Assembly (NCBI GenBank): GCA_028820845.1
Contig: JAPPII010000033.1
Span: 1 to 64,000, forward strand
Reading direction: 5' to 3'
DNA: 64,000 nt
From: Candidatus Poribacteria bacterium
Lineage (GTDB): Bacteria; Poribacteria; WGA-4E; WGA-3G
Below, piece by piece: positions 35,053 through 44,126 of this stretch; the first letter of the stretch is position 1, and each line of letters starts with the position of its first letter. Made by a program: the position numbers and the translations under genes. The notes under the pieces were generated by a model. That model did not search any database and had not been told where the DNA came from. It was given only the letters and a program-made list of their open reading frames with translations.

Positions 35053-35808
35053 TCACGACTTCGCGCCTTCCGCAGATGCTTTAAACGCTTCTGCCCCCGA
35101 CGCAATCCATCCACCAACACCTGTCATCAAAAACCTAACGCCTGCCTTTACGTATTTTTCGACGGTCGCGTTAGTCGTCAAAGTGCCAGCAACCCGTCCT
35201 GCCTCTTGAATGCGAGCAAGTGCAGAATCGAGTGTATTCTGGACATCTGGATGCGTAAGATTCCCAATATGCCCCATGGACGTTGCTAAGTCTGACGGCG
35301 CAACGAAGAATACGTCGATATGATCAACGGTAAGAATTTCGTCAAGGTTATTCACGGCGACGATGTCTTCAATTAGAACCATGACGAGTGTCTGTGCGTT
35401 GGCTTCTTCAAAATAGGTATCTACACCGTAGCCTTGGCGACTGGTGAACATGCCGCGGTGTCCGATAGGTGCGAATTTCGCGCCGTCCACAACGTTTTGT
35501 GCTTCTGCCTTCGTGTTAACATGTGGAACACAGATTCCCATTGAACCACAGTCCAGTGTCCGGTAGATGAGCCCTTGGTCGTTTCGATTGACGCGTGTGA
35601 TGGAGGTCATACCCCAGAGGTCGCACGCACGCGTCAGGTCCCCGATGCGTGACGCATCAACAGCACCGTGTTCACCTTCCAGCCAGACACCGTCGAATCC
35701 GTTCGGGCCGAAAATATCTATATCATCGGCACTCGTTAATCCTGAAATAACGTAGGTGAGGTCGCCAGCTGCTAACTTCTCTTTAACTCGATTCGGTCTT
35801 ATTTGCAT
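35053..35808 (-). CDS. HpcH/HpaI-family 2-oxo acid aldolase
   Basis: A 251-residue class II (metal-dependent) aldolase of the HpcH/HpaI/RhmA family. GFDGVWLEGEHGAVD near 38-52, the RVNRND region near 72, VPHVNTKAEA near 94, VLIEDIVAVNNLDEI near 143 and FFVAPSDLATSMG near 167 fit the family. It should cleave a 2-keto-3-deoxy sugar acid to pyruvate and an aldehyde. Lying against L-fuconate dehydratase, 2-keto-3-deoxy-fuconate or -rhamnonate is a reasonable guess. The ATG has GGAGAAATT upstream (ribosome site). Confidence 0.8.
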   Translation of the reverse strand: MQIRPNRVKEKLAAGDLTYVISGLTSADDIDIFGPNGFDGVWLEGEHGAVDASRIGDLTRACDLWGMTSITRVNRNDQGLIYRTLDCGSMGICVPHVNTKAEAQNVVDGAKFAPIGHRGMFTSRQGYGVDTYFEEANAQTLVMVLIEDIVAVNNLDEILTVDHIDVFFVAPSDLATSMGHIGNLTHPDVQNTLDSALARIQEAGRVAGTLTTNATVEKYVKAGVRFLMTGVGGWIASGAEAFKASAEGAKS

Positions 35809-35838
35809 AAATTTCTCCCGTTGGGTTGTTATCTTCTC

Positions 35839-35911
35839 TAGGAGGGATTTCCTAATCCCGACTTATGACTCGTGCCTGCTGGTTTCTTGTAGGAGGGATT
35901 TGTAATCCCGA
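35839..35911. repeat. two copies of TAGGAGGGATTT hairpin repeat
   Basis: GGGATT...AATCCC hairpins occur at 35844-35859 and 35895-35909, each within TAGGAGGGATT...TAATCCCGAC. A CTGACTGCTGA-type phrase follows at 35916-35940. They sit between two minus-strand genes. Confidence 0.55.
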
Positions 35912-35974
35912 CCTCTGACTGCTGACCGCTGATAACTGACGGCTATCTTATCAAGAATCTCAATAATTGTCCAT

Positions 35975-36013
35975 AAAAAAGTAAAGCGCGCACTTAGGCA
36001 GCACGCGCTTTAC
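35975..36013 (-). terminator. rho-independent terminator for the 36046 gene
   Basis: On the minus strand GTAAAGCGCG pairs perfectly with CGCGCTTTAC around a 13-base loop and is followed by TTTTTT. It lies 33 bp past the stop of the membrane-protein gene. Confidence 0.85.
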
Positions 36014-36045
36014 ATTCAGGGCCGTAGTGGTGCTTTCATTATGGT

Positions 36046-36474
36046 CTATCCACTGGAGCGGAGCAGATGGACACCCATCGCACCGTTCAACAAAGGAAGT
36101 GCTGCATCGAAGATAATCCATATCAACCCACGGGTATCACTACTAACAGCAGTAAAGTCTTGACCGGCACCGCTGATGCCGAACCAGTTCCAGAGGAAGA
36201 TGATCGCTGCAAACATGAATCCATAAAACAGCGTGTTCGCTGCTATGAATTCTTGAACGCTTGCGTCTTCACCGGCACGGCTCATACGAATGTAGCCAAA
36301 GATCACCCCTAATATTATGGAGATCAGAGAGAGTGGGTTGATATAGTCCCACGTGGAGCTATTCGGACTATCTGTGGTGGAAGTGTGGTAAATAGGTTCA
36401 AGGACTGTTTGGATGGCGACTATCGCCGCGATGACGATAAGCACAACGCCTATAATTCGCTTGAGGGTTTCCAT
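36046..36474 (-). CDS. small four-helix membrane protein
   Basis: A 142-residue inner-membrane protein with about four membrane segments (near 5-25, 45-62, 80-98 and 117-135). A short outside loop is rich in Ser and Thr. The sequence matches no family I know. It is followed by a clear terminator, so it is a single-gene unit. TCC-rich DNA upstream gives only a weak ribosome site. Confidence 0.65.
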   Translation of the reverse strand: METLKRIIGVVLIVIAAIVAIQTVLEPIYHTSTTDSPNSSTWDYINPLSLISIILGVIFGYIRMSRAGEDASVQEFIAANTLFYGFMFAAIIFLWNWFGISGAGQDFTAVSSDTRGLIWIIFDAALPLLNGAMGVHLLRSSG

Positions 36475-36860
36475 GATTTTTTCCTTATCCCTGAATGGGT
36501 GTAGTTAAATCTTGTCCCAAGAAACGAAATTGGTTATAGCATTGTTATCACACGTTACAGAGATTTACCAGATTCACGCGTATTATACATTTTTTAACAT
36601 TTTAAGTCAAAATTTTTTACAAAAATATAAGTTTTTTATCTTATGCTATCAAAATATGTAAACATCTTGCTAAACTGCTGACTGCTGGCTAAAAGTGTTG
36701 ACGCGTTCGATGCAATGTGGTATCCTTAATGCTAACATTCCGTTCCGCTTCAACCTGTTTATCGGCGAAAAACAAATGATATGTCACCGATGCGAAAAAT
36801 GGTTATATTGAAGTAAAGCTTGAGTGGACATCACAACCCAAAATTGGGTATAATACCTAT
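36475..36860. promoter_or_regulatory. AT-rich gap with promoter for the Rpn gene
   Basis: A 386-bp divergent gap. TGGACA at 36825-36830 and TATAAT at 36849-36854, 18 bp apart, form a promoter whose -10 ends six bases before the ATG at 36861. Transcription would start at or next to the ATG, leaving no leader and no ribosome site. A CTGACTGCTG phrase is near 36677. I see no other signal in this gap. Confidence 0.65.
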
Positions 36861-37844
36861 ATGGCACAATATGATATTAGCACGAAATACCTGTTACTTG
36901 AACATCCCAAAGTACTCATTGAATACTTCCTGGGCAGGCAGAACGTCGAAATTATAGAGCATCTGAATACGGATCAGCCAACATTCAAAACACACCGCGG
37001 GGATAGCACAACAAGAGTTCGCATTGATGGTAAAAAGACGATAGTACATCTGGAAGTGCAATCTGGCAATAGCCCGAAACCGATGTGGGCGCGGTTGGCG
37101 GCTTATTGTGGATTTCTCATCAGCGAATTTCAGATGCCAGTTTATTGTGTTGTTTTGTATCTCGGACCCACCGCAGGGAGAAACGACCCTGGATACTATG
37201 CTTATGAAACTGAAGAATTTCGTTATTTAATCCAATATAAAGTGATAAGACTCGCGGAGATAGAGGGTCAGGCTGTATTGGAGACACAGGCACCTATGTT
37301 ACTCCCTTTCGCCCCGCTGATGAAACCACCTGCAGATACAAGCGCGGAGCAGTGGTTGAGAAGATGTGTTACAGCCGCTGAGAGGGCACCAGTTGAGAAA
37401 GCCGTACGAGATGACCTTGTGGCAACACTCGGCATCTTCAGTGCTTTAGCTTATGATGAAGCATTCGTGAATCAATTGATAAAGGAGGAGATTGTGCAAG
37501 AATCCACGTTTTTCCAACACCATCTTGAAAGGGCTACGAAACGTCTTGAAGCAGAAACAGAACGCCGCACGCAAGAGGCACTTGAACAAGGACTTGAACA
37601 AGGACTTGAACAAGGACTTGAACAAGGGGCGAAAAAAGGAGCGATTGAAGTTATCCTGTCATTTCTATCTTCAAAATTCCAACCCAGAGCGGTGTATGCC
37701 CTAAGACCATTACTTGAAAATATTGAAAATTTGGAACAGCTCAAGCAATTGGGAAGTGCAGCAGCAGAGGCAGAGAGCCTTGAGACATTCTTGCAAACGT
37801 TGGGGGCACAAACAAACTCTCAGAACGGAACAGATACCCCCTAA
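36861..37844 (+). CDS. Rpn-family recombination-promoting nuclease (PD-(D/E)XK, YhgA-like)
   Basis: A 327-residue protein of the Rpn/YhgA/transposase_31 group. Asp57-like acidic residues and IVHLEVQSG form the PD-(D/E)xK core, here with Gln in place of Lys as in many Rpn proteins. KPMWARLAAYCG is a family motif. Four copies of a 12-bp repeat (37581-37628) encode LEQG units in a flexible linker, followed by a helical tail. Such proteins raise recombination and may be nucleases acting near mobile DNA. Its promoter resembles the tnpB promoter. The start is set by the leaderless promoter. Confidence 0.82.
   Translation: MAQYDISTKYLLLEHPKVLIEYFLGRQNVEIIEHLNTDQPTFKTHRGDSTTRVRIDGKKTIVHLEVQSGNSPKPMWARLAAYCGFLISEFQMPVYCVVLYLGPTAGRNDPGYYAYETEEFRYLIQYKVIRLAEIEGQAVLETQAPMLLPFAPLMKPPADTSAEQWLRRCVTAAERAPVEKAVRDDLVATLGIFSALAYDEAFVNQLIKEEIVQESTFFQHHLERATKRLEAETERRTQEALEQGLEQGLEQGLEQGAKKGAIEVILSFLSSKFQPRAVYALRPLLENIENLEQLKQLGSAAAEAESLETFLQTLGAQTNSQNGTDTP
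37581..37628 (+). repeat. 12-bp tandem repeat CTTGAACAAGGA x4
   Basis: Four copies of CTTGAACAAGGA (the last ends GGG) encode the repeated peptide LEQG. Each unit keeps frame, so copy number can vary by slippage without destroying the protein. The purpose may be linker length. Confidence 0.9.
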
Positions 37845-37915
37845 AGTTTCGTTAGTGCTATGACATAGCGGATTATGTACACGACTTTAAGTTGTGTTTT
37901 AGAAAGGAGTTATCC

Positions 37916-38812
37916 ATGGACACCGAACAGAAATATCGTGTTGCACCGCCCGGATTTACGATGGAGCAGTGGGAAACCTTTAACAAAGATGGCATTATCT
38001 TCCTTGAGGACGCAATCTCCGATGAAGATATCCAGACCTATATTGATGCAATAGACCGAGTCGCTGCTAACAATCCGAAGTATACACCCGGCGGTTACCT
38101 CGGCATGCAGAATATCGTCGAACGCGACCCTGTATTTGCCGGGCTCATTGATCATGAGCGGCATGTTGGTTATGCGTATGACCTTTTCGGCGAACTCCTC
38201 AAACTTCACATAAGCCAATTTTTCCTGAGGCCACCGGGTGGCAAACAGTACAATCAGTGGCATCCAGATGGGGCGCGTGCGTTGCCTTATGGTGTGTTCT
38301 CACCGTATCTACCCTTGCAAATCAAGGTTGGGTATTGGCTGACGGATCTGCCGAGACCGAAGATGGGGAACCTCGTTGTGTTACCCGGAAGCCATCGGCA
38401 TCAGTACATGGAGGGCTACGATACGCACGAGAGCGTTCCCGGTGAGATGGTCGTCTGTCCACGTAAAGGGACGATGACGGTGATGCATTCGAGTATCTGG
38501 CATCGTGTAGAGCCGAACGAAAGCGATGTCGTGCGTTACAATATCTTCGTCGCCTATTGTCCGTCGTGGTTGACACCAGCAGACCGTTTTCATTCCTCAC
38601 CAGAGTGGTTAGAGACGCTCAACCGTGAACAGCGGATTATCATGCGGAGCTACAACAGCGCGTATCATAACGCCAAGCCACCCGCATCCGAATTTCCACT
38701 TTTCCTTGAACGCGACACGGGTGTTGAAAAGGATACAGACGCGTATCATGGACACGTCCAGCTGCATCGCCGTAAACGGTTGACGATGCATGAGAGACTT
38801 GCTGCCATGTAG
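37916..38812 (+). CDS. phytanoyl-CoA dioxygenase (PhyH) family protein
   Basis: A 298-residue Fe(II)/2-oxoglutarate oxygenase. WHPDGARALP supplies the His-x-Asp pair, IWHRVEPNESD the distal His, and VVRYNIF the Arg that binds 2-oxoglutarate. I start at the ATG at 37916, which has AAAGGAG six bases upstream; the longer frame lacks a ribosome site. It shares little sequence with the protein at 28910 outside the metal motifs. Substrate unknown. It lies just before the ABC transporter genes on the same strand. Confidence 0.88.
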   Translation: MDTEQKYRVAPPGFTMEQWETFNKDGIIFLEDAISDEDIQTYIDAIDRVAANNPKYTPGGYLGMQNIVERDPVFAGLIDHERHVGYAYDLFGELLKLHISQFFLRPPGGKQYNQWHPDGARALPYGVFSPYLPLQIKVGYWLTDLPRPKMGNLVVLPGSHRHQYMEGYDTHESVPGEMVVCPRKGTMTVMHSSIWHRVEPNESDVVRYNIFVAYCPSWLTPADRFHSSPEWLETLNREQRIIMRSYNSAYHNAKPPASEFPLFLERDTGVEKDTDAYHGHVQLHRRKRLTMHERLAAM

Positions 38813-38832
38813 AACCAGGGGCACATCGAATA

Positions 38833-39963
38833 ATGAAAACTTTATTCCTCAAAGACATGCGGTACCGCCAAGCGAGAGTCGTGCTAACAGCACTCGGTAT
38901 CACCGTGCTGATTTCACTCATCTTGCTATTAGGCGGTATCATGAACGGTATGCGTATCCAAGCGCGGCAGTACGTTGAATCAACGGGAGCAGACCTATGG
39001 ATTTCCGCTGAAGGTTCCGGTGGTGCTTTTATTGGTTTCTCCCTCATTATTGAGGAATACATGGCGTTCCTGAATGCAGGGCAAGGCTTAATCCCGGACT
39101 CTGCTTCACCCTTGGTTTTTGCGCAAGCGCGCCCGAATGTGCGTGGAAAATCCACTAAATCAATTGTTGTTGGCTACAAACTCGGAAAACTCGGCGGACC
39201 CAAGCGAGCGATTGAGGGAAGGATGTTTACCCCCAGCAATTTTGAGGACTACAGACCTGAAGATCCTGTTCCTTATGAAGTGGTTGTCGATGAGAAAATG
39301 GGTTTGGAGATTGGGGAGCAGATTACCCTCGGCGATGAGAAAGTGCGAGTTGTCGGGAAAACGGAAAGTCTCATGTTCGTTTTGGACACGCCGCTCCTCT
39401 TTATGGATGTCCGCATTGCCCAAAAACTCTTACTCGGTAACACGCCACATGTTAACATGATGGTCGCCAAGGTCAATGAGAACTTTCCTGTTCCAGAAGT
39501 AGCAACGCAATACGATGAATTTGAGACGATTGAAACGCGCACCTTAAAACAGACGGTCGGAAATATCATTGAATACTATGTCGATGAACCGATGAAAGCC
39601 GTGCAGTTTTTGCGGGTGATGCTCTGGTTAGCAGCGGGTATCCTTGTCGGGATGATTACCTATGTAACCATGCTCGAAAAAACGCAGGAAATCGGCGTGT
39701 TGAAAGCGATCGGGGCTGCGAATATCTATGTCATGGCACTCCTGTTAAAACAGGTTGCGCTGATATCCGCTGTTGGCGTGATACTTGGGCTTATGCTGTC
39801 CTACATCTTTGCAGCAGCGGCACCAATTTTCGTCGCGATTCATTTTGTTGAATCGGTCGCCGTTGCGTGTATCAGTTTCGTTGTCTGTTGTGGGAGCGGT
39901 TATCTGGCGGCGCGCAAGGCAATCACGGTGGATCCAATGATTGCGTTCCGCGGTGAGATTTAA
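38833..39963 (+). CDS. FtsX-like ABC transporter permease (MacB/LolCE type)
   Basis: A 376-residue inner-membrane protein with one N-terminal helix (about 20-38), a large periplasmic domain (about 40-260) and three C-terminal helices (268-375), the FtsX/MacB arrangement. MLEKTQEIGVLKAIGA is the signature cytoplasmic motif. It would act as a mechanotransmission permease with the ATPase that follows after 14 bp. The family extrudes lipoproteins, antibiotics or peptides. The beta-barrel-like protein after the ATPase makes an export or outer-membrane role likely, by inference. Confidence 0.87.
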   Translation: MKTLFLKDMRYRQARVVLTALGITVLISLILLLGGIMNGMRIQARQYVESTGADLWISAEGSGGAFIGFSLIIEEYMAFLNAGQGLIPDSASPLVFAQARPNVRGKSTKSIVVGYKLGKLGGPKRAIEGRMFTPSNFEDYRPEDPVPYEVVVDEKMGLEIGEQITLGDEKVRVVGKTESLMFVLDTPLLFMDVRIAQKLLLGNTPHVNMMVAKVNENFPVPEVATQYDEFETIETRTLKQTVGNIIEYYVDEPMKAVQFLRVMLWLAAGILVGMITYVTMLEKTQEIGVLKAIGAANIYVMALLLKQVALISAVGVILGLMLSYIFAAAAPIFVAIHFVESVAVACISFVVCCGSGYLAARKAITVDPMIAFRGEI

Positions 39964-39977
39964 GAGGTGAACACGGT

Positions 39978-40652
39978 ATGGCAGCAATAATAGAAGGGAA
40001 CGGCTTAACAAAACGCTTCGGCACAGGCGATGCGACCGTCGTCGCCATAGATTCTGTTGACATCGCTATTCAAGAGAGCGAGTTGGTGATGATTATGGGG
40101 GATAGCGGTTGCGGAAAAACGACGCTCATCAGTCTTCTCGGCTGTATTTTAACGCCCGATGCCGGTCAGATCCGAATTGATGGTGAGTCGATTGATCCTG
40201 CAGCGCAAGATATGAGCCTAATCCGCCGCGAGAAGATTGGGTTTGTGTTTCAGTTGTTCCACCTGCTCCCCTATCTCACCGCCCTTGAGAACGTCATGAT
40301 AGCGATGGACCTCGCCCGGACAAAGACTGACGCAGCAGAGAATCGGGCAATGGAACTCCTGACGCAGGTCGGTTTAAGCGAACGGTTTCACCATCGTCCC
40401 GCCCAGCTTTCCGGGGGTGAGAAACAGCGCGTCTCTTTTGCCCGTGCACTCGCCAACCGACCGAAGGTCATCTTTGCCGATGAACCGACCGCCAACTTAG
40501 ACAGTCGCCAGAGCGATAACTTAATGAGCCTGATTCAAGAACTACGTCAGGAACACCAAACGACTGTCGCAATTGTAACCCACCACGAAGGATTGAGGAA
40601 GAGTGCCGATCGTATTATCCAGATGAAAGATGGAAGGATTGTTGGTGAATGA
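39978..40652 (+). CDS. ABC transporter ATP-binding protein, LolD/MacB type
   Basis: A 224-residue ATPase. Walker [10 protein letters not shown] near 41-49, [15 protein letters not shown] for the Q-loop, [15 protein letters not shown] for the signature, [13 protein letters not shown] for Walker B and VTHHE for the H-loop are all intact. The [10 protein letters not shown] stretch is typical of LolD/MacB enzymes. It pairs with the FtsX-like permease upstream and its stop overlaps the next gene's ATG (ATGA), so all three are coupled. Confidence 0.92.
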   Translation: MAAIIEGNGLTKRFGTGDATVVAIDSVDIAIQESELVMIMGDSGCGKTTLISLLGCILTPDAGQIRIDGESIDPAAQDMSLIRREKIGFVFQLFHLLPYLTALENVMIAMDLARTKTDAAENRAMELLTQVGLSERFHHRPAQLSGGEKQRVSFARALANRPKVIFADEPTANLDSRQSDNLMSLIQELRQEHQTTVAIVTHHEGLRKSADRIIQMKDGRIVGE

Positions 40653-42088
40653 ACGGACTTAGTTTTTTTTCAAATGCGGAGATATGGAAACGCCTCTCTG
40701 TTTCTGCAACGATTGCAATTTTATTTTTTTTCCTTATCCTACCGACTTCCGCCCAAGATGAATCACAATCGGGTCCCGCCGACGAAGATAAAGCCCTAAG
40801 CGAGATGGAACAATCTGATTTTCTAACAAGCGGGTTGTACGGCGGGGGTCTAACCTTTATTGACGGTGATACTTACGTTCAGTTGCAGCTTCAACCGGAT
40901 ATACCACTTGGAAAAATCGGTATCGGGTTAGACTTGATTTTGCTCTATAATCCTTATGCAGAAGGCACAGAACCGCAGATTCTCGCTGAAGATGGCGAAT
41001 CGTGGGACAGCCCGAGTACGTGGTTAAGACTTATCCGTTACGTCCGCTATGGTCAGCCCTATGCCCCGTTCTACGTTCGCTTCGGGGAGTTAGATTATCT
41101 TACAATCGGGCACGGTTCGATTATGTCTGGTTATTCTAACTATGATCGGCGTGGAGTACGCCTGAATCTCAGAGGTGCTAAAAACCGTTCTGGAGTCGAA
41201 ACAATGCTCAATGACATCGGGAACCCCTCGATTTTCGGGGGACGCGTATTCCTACGTCCATTCCAACGGGAAGAGAATAACAACTTTCTGACGCGATTTG
41301 AACTCGGTGCTACCTATCTCACCGACATCAACCCGAATTTGCAGGAGGCAGGCGAGGAACCCTTGAGCGCGATTGGACTGGATGTCGGGTTTCCTATCTT
41401 TGAGACAAGTACATTCCGGTTGGACCTCTACGACGATATCGCCTTTCTCAATACTTTGTCGGATACGGTTGAATCGGAATCAGAGACCACTGCTGTAGAA
41501 GAAAGCAGCGCGACGAATCTCGCATGGGGAAATGCTGTTGGTGTCGGGTTCGCTTTTACGCAAGCAATCTTCAAAATTGAGTACCGTGTCTTCGGAGATG
41601 GATATATCCCTTCTGTGTTCGACTATACGTATGAATCGGCGAAATCGCTATCACCAGAGCCTGATGTGCCGCAGTTTTTGGGTTTAGAGACAATGACGGA
41701 ACCGAGACGTGGTTTTTTCTCGCAACTCATCTGGCAGCCCCTACCGCAAATCCATTTCCTTGGTACACTTGAGGATTATACGAATATTGAACCCAAGCTC
41801 TATATGGGTACGACTGTATCGAAATTAGTACCACGTCTCTCGCTACGAGCGTTCTATACAAAACGGGATATAGGTGCGGGCGGCGAGACGAATTTCTTTG
41901 GGGACCTTTTCGATCTCGACGAGAAGTCGGCGTTCAGTGTAGAGGCACGCTATACCGTCTTTCCACCCGTTGAAACGATTGTCTTGCGTGAGTACACCTT
42001 CCGACGCGTCGAAACCGCAGAAGGGGTCTCCCAATTTGAACCGATTCACAAAACTTCGTTCATGGTAGGCGTTAGCACAGACTTTTAG
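40649..42088 (+). CDS. outer-membrane beta-barrel-like protein
   Basis: A 479-residue exported protein, signal peptide ending near PTSAQ. It alternates short beta strands rich in Tyr, Phe and Leu and ends in VSTDF; a C-terminal aromatic residue is typical of outer-membrane barrels. No family recognised. It overlaps the ABC ATPase gene by four bases and so probably belongs to the same machine, perhaps as the outer-membrane exit or substrate. The role is inference from operon position. Confidence 0.7.
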   Translation: MNGLSFFSNAEIWKRLSVSATIAILFFFLILPTSAQDESQSGPADEDKALSEMEQSDFLTSGLYGGGLTFIDGDTYVQLQLQPDIPLGKIGIGLDLILLYNPYAEGTEPQILAEDGESWDSPSTWLRLIRYVRYGQPYAPFYVRFGELDYLTIGHGSIMSGYSNYDRRGVRLNLRGAKNRSGVETMLNDIGNPSIFGGRVFLRPFQREENNNFLTRFELGATYLTDINPNLQEAGEEPLSAIGLDVGFPIFETSTFRLDLYDDIAFLNTLSDTVESESETTAVEESSATNLAWGNAVGVGFAFTQAIFKIEYRVFGDGYIPSVFDYTYESAKSLSPEPDVPQFLGLETMTEPRRGFFSQLIWQPLPQIHFLGTLEDYTNIEPKLYMGTTVSKLVPRLSLRAFYTKRDIGAGGETNFFGDLFDLDEKSAFSVEARYTVFPPVETIVLREYTFRRVETAEGVSQFEPIHKTSFMVGVSTDF

Positions 42089-42093
42089 CGCGC

Positions 42094-42411
42094 TTAGGCA
42101 TCCGATTTTACTTCCACCTTGATCTCTTCGTCTTCAACAAGCACAGGGTAAGTTCTGACATGGAGACGTGGGTCGGTTTGACATTCCCCCGTTTTCGTAT
42201 CATAAGCATAACCGTGGACGGGGCAGACAGCAATACCGTTGCGAATTCTGCCTCTACCGAGAGAACCCAGCGCATGCGGGCAGGTGTTGTCCACAGCACA
42301 AAATTCACCGTTCTCGTTGAAAATAGCAATCCGTTTTCCGTTGACGGTAAACGCCTTGCCGCGTCCTTCACGGATAGCTGATGTTTTCGTGACCGTTGTC
42401 CAATCCGCCAT
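42094..42411 (-). CDS. Rieske 2Fe-2S ferredoxin (NirD-like)
   Basis: A 105-residue soluble Rieske protein. Cys44-x-His46 in CPHALGSL and Cys63-xx-His66 in CPVHGYAYD bind the 2Fe-2S cluster. The length fits nitrite-reductase small-subunit or biphenyl-dioxygenase ferredoxin types; there is no partner reductase or oxygenase nearby, so its role is uncertain. It lies four bases from the permease gene upstream and six from the barrel gene with which it converges. Confidence 0.88.
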   Translation of the reverse strand: MADWTTVTKTSAIREGRGKAFTVNGKRIAIFNENGEFCAVDNTCPHALGSLGRGRIRNGIAVCPVHGYAYDTKTGECQTDPRLHVRTYPVLVEDEEIKVEVKSDA

Positions 42412-42415
42412 TTTT

Positions 42416-44125
42416 TTACTCCTTCACGCCACCTAAAGTAATACCTTGCACAAATTCACGCTGCATCGCTAAAAACAGAATAACAATCGGCATTAGCGAG
42501 AGCAGTGTCCCCGCCATCAACATGCCGTAGTCTTGCCGATAGATACCGACGAGGTTCGCTAAGCCGATCGGTAGTGTGTATTTTGCCTCATCGCGCAAGA
42601 TAATGAGGGGCCAAAGATAACCGTTCCACGAACCCAAGAAAGAATAGATAGTTAACGCACCGAGTGCTGGCTTGATAATGGGTAGCACAACCCGGTAGTA
42701 GATACCGAACTCGGAACAACCGTCAATGCGCGCTGCGTCCAACAATTCCGATGGGATCGTGACAATGAATTGGCGCATCAAAAATACGCCGAACGCGCCT
42801 ACTGAGAATGGGATGATGATCGCTTTGTAACTATTGAGCCAGCCAATATCATACATCAATCCGAATAGCGGAACAAGGAGCACCTGAAAAGGCACCATCA
42901 TTGAAGCGAGAAGAATACCAAACAGGATTTTTTGACCTCGAAATTGATATTTCGCAAACGCGTAACCACCGAGTGAACAGAAAAACAGCGTCAATAAGGT
43001 TGAAGCAGTGGCGATAAAAACACTGTTGATGAAATACCGATTGTATGGCACTGTCTTCCACAAATTTCGGTAGTTTGAGGTAAACTTATCCCACACTATT
43101 GATAGGTAGCCCGGCTGATGAATCGTCAACTGTAGAAGGAGTTGCGTTCCTGCACCTATTTCTATTGCAGACGGCGTTGTAAGGTCTGTTTCTACCTGTT
43201 CCATTGTGATATGCGATGATTCCAGTTCACCCGGAGTGCCGTGCAATCGCCATACCGCATCTTTCCACAGCGCACTCTCCAAAATGAAAGGACGTGTCGG
43301 TTGATAGGTAACGTTGCGAGTCGTTCCAGCATGTAGAACGGAGACGCTTAAATCGAGGTGGTGATACGAGGCATCACCGCGAACGGGCAGGATAATCCGC
43401 CGAATCTGTTCAACTGGAATGGGTGAAGAGATGCTCGCTGTCATGCGGACGGTTTTGTCATCTCGGAATTCGTAAGATATATTCGCCGCAGTCTGCGGAT
43501 CGGCAGATGTTCGGAGGTTCGCGCCTCTCTCTGCTTTCCACTCGGCGCCTTCGATCTGTGGACGGTTGAAATCGAGATCTTCTATCTGAAGCCTTCCCAC
43601 TGCCACTTCTCGATACACCGAGCTCCAGATCGTGTCAACGGTTTCTGGAATAATTGCTGCCTCCACCGTCTTGATGATTGAAGGTGTTGTGCCACGCCAA
43701 ACTTCCTCCGGCAGTCCTGCTACCAGTTGTTGCCATAACCCCTCGACTGTTTCTGTCTGTAATTCCTCAGATGGGACGTAATTGGAGAGATGCAGGTTTG
43801 CTGCGAGATGTGTTTGCGCCTGTTTCCAAACAACCTGTGTGAGTTCTGGTGCTAACGTCTGCCAGGCCGTTTCGTCAATTGTCTCTGGTTTCTCTATTTT
43901 TCGATAAGCGTTTTCAACGGTATAAGGCGATGACGCGACGCGCGGCGGGAGACTCGGAAACCACTGAATCGGTACCGCGAAAATCTCATTTGCCGTCTTA
44001 AAAGAGGACGTCAGCAACCAGAGCATAGGTATCATCGTGCAGAAAGCTGCGCCTACCAAAAGGAGATAACCGATACCTCTGGAAATTTTTGTCGCAACCT
44101 GTTTATTTTTTTGGTTTTGGTTCAT
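42416..44125 (-). CDS. MalG-type ABC permease with a ~290-residue periplasmic insertion
   Basis: A 569-residue permease, twice the usual ~280. Helix 1 (about 18-40) and the extracytoplasmic stretch up to about residue 62 are normal. Residues ~62-348 are an added domain with helical start and a beta-rich end. From residue 349 the normal sequence resumes at FTSNYRNLWKTVPYNRYF, followed by five helices. The EAA loop is LLDAARIDGCSEFGIYY, which contacts the ATPase. The family imports sugars. No MalF, binding protein or ATPase is near; it abuts the MoxR gene by one base. The insertion may do the work of a binding protein, which is inference. Confidence 0.85.
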   Translation of the reverse strand: MNQNQKNKQVATKISRGIGYLLLVGAAFCTMIPMLWLLTSSFKTANEIFAVPIQWFPSLPPRVASSPYTVENAYRKIEKPETIDETAWQTLAPELTQVVWKQAQTHLAANLHLSNYVPSEELQTETVEGLWQQLVAGLPEEVWRGTTPSIIKTVEAAIIPETVDTIWSSVYREVAVGRLQIEDLDFNRPQIEGAEWKAERGANLRTSADPQTAANISYEFRDDKTVRMTASISSPIPVEQIRRIILPVRGDASYHHLDLSVSVLHAGTTRNVTYQPTRPFILESALWKDAVWRLHGTPGELESSHITMEQVETDLTTPSAIEIGAGTQLLLQLTIHQPGYLSIVWDKFTSNYRNLWKTVPYNRYFINSVFIATASTLLTLFFCSLGGYAFAKYQFRGQKILFGILLASMMVPFQVLLVPLFGLMYDIGWLNSYKAIIIPFSVGAFGVFLMRQFIVTIPSELLDAARIDGCSEFGIYYRVVLPIIKPALGALTIYSFLGSWNGYLWPLIILRDEAKYTLPIGLANLVGIYRQDYGMLMAGTLLSLMPIVILFLAMQREFVQGITLGGVKE

Positions 44126-44126
44126 T

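Noticed and set aside
37581-37628. Possible CRISPR array
   Set aside because: The units are 12 bases with no spacers and encode a peptide repeat inside the Rpn gene.
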